A DNA stretch of 7,075 nucleotides from Clostridia bacterium DTU080 (GTDB taxonomy: Bacteria > Bacillota > Limnochordia > DTU080): contig LFTP01000168.1 in the NCBI GenBank assembly GCA_001513395.1, positions 1-7,075 on the forward strand. The letters are read 5' to 3'. Positions within the stretch are counted from its first letter, which is position 1. Every line of letters begins with the position of its first letter. Below are positions 7,005-7,075 of the stretch, piece by piece. The translations under genes and the position numbers were made by a program. The notes beneath the pieces are model-generated. The model had not been told where the DNA came from. It made no database searches and saw nothing but the letters and a program-made list of their open reading frames with translations.

Positions 7005-7035
7005 GAACCGTATGTGCGGGCCTCGCATACGGCTC
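7005..7035 (-). ncRNA. Group II intron domain V
   Basis: Read on the minus strand, GAGCCGTAT (7035-7027) pairs with ATACGGTTC (7013-7005) over nine base pairs. The lower strand carries the AGC catalytic triad near its start, and an AC two-base bulge (7015-7014) sits below the upper stem, as in known domain V. The upper stem is only GCG/CGC closed by an AGGCC loop. The whole domain is 31 bases, not the usual 34, and lacks a GNRA tetraloop. It could be a natural short variant or a decayed copy. Confidence 0.8.
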
Positions 7036-7044
7036 CTGAAGAAC

Positions 7045-7071
7045 ATCGACGCTATCGACGGTATCGATAGA
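7045..7071. repeat. Three 9-base units with an overlapping hairpin
   Basis: The plus strand reads ATCGACGCT, ATCGACGGT and ATCGATAGA in tandem. The same stretch contains CTATCGA (7052-7058) and TCGATAG (7064-7070), a perfect 7-bp inverted repeat with a 5-base loop. Inside a group II intron this most simply represents a domain IV stem. The tandem look may just be a by-product of that stem. Confidence 0.4.
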
Positions 7072-7075
7072 CGTG

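Larger units (their letters stand above)
6956..7075 (-). mobile_element. 3' end of a group II intron (remainder beyond the window)
   Basis: Group II introns are self-splicing ribozymes and retroelements. Their 3' end is marked by the catalytic domain V and the branch-point domain VI. Both are present here in the right order on the minus strand (7005-7035 and 6959-7001), with a three-base joiner between them. The inferred intron ends ...CTCGAT at 6956, an AU end that fits the usual AY rule and puts the bulged branch adenine seven bases from the end. The 40 bases before domain V (7036-7075) would be domain IV or the end of a reverse-transcriptase gene. They hold stops in two minus-strand frames and show no recognisable maturase end. 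Whether the intron is full length or a fragment cannot be seen. The AGC triad argues against class IIC. The element sits about 155 bases upstream of prfC in the same orientation. Confidence 0.8.

Noticed and set aside
1..7075. CRISPR array, tRNA or rRNA genes
   Set aside because: I saw no regularly spaced repeats, cloverleaf with a T-loop motif, or ribosomal RNA segments on either strand.

Overview
The window comes from a bacterium with a Gram-negative type gene set. It carries rodA, for side-wall peptidoglycan synthesis, and prfC, the translation GTPase RF3. GC content is moderate, somewhat above half by eye. I could not assign a genus. Every gene I can support lies on the minus strand, so transcription runs from right to left, and the regions below follow that order.

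Right edge (about 6956-7075): the 3' end of a group II intron. It has a domain V helix with the AGC triad and a two-base bulge. A domain VI helix follows, with a single bulged adenine placed as a branch point seven bases from an AU 3' end. The rest of the intron, including any reverse transcriptase, lies beyond the window. The inferred 3' splice junction falls inside a perfect 7-bp inverted repeat.

Housekeeping block (4019-6800): prfC (peptide chain release factor 3), then after 34 bases rodA (SEDS peptidoglycan glycosyltransferase). They probably share a transcript. The usual rodA partner, the PBP2 gene mrdA, is not beside it here. The prfC start is ambiguous (GTG or a TTG four codons in), and a weak promoter candidate lies upstream.

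Intergenic region (3749-4018): 270 bases without a convincing gene or rodA terminator. It holds several short palindromes. It also holds a promoter-like TTGACG-N17-TGTCAT whose spacer and -10 box are covered by a perfect inverted repeat, which suggests a repressed promoter for the next operon.

Likely accessory defence block (1-3748): a 1078-residue DUF499-type AAA-like ATPase is followed after 16 bases by a small conserved protein that runs off the left edge. DUF499 ATPases are known from DNA-methylation-linked anti-phage loci with a DUF1156 methyltransferase and helicase or nuclease partners. Those partners, if present, should lie left of this window. A run of eight T's near the 5' end of the ATPase gene would act as an off switch if it slips by one base either way. 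The window thus seems to join conserved chromosome (prfC-rodA) to accessory DNA on both sides: a group II intron upstream and a probable defence operon downstream.
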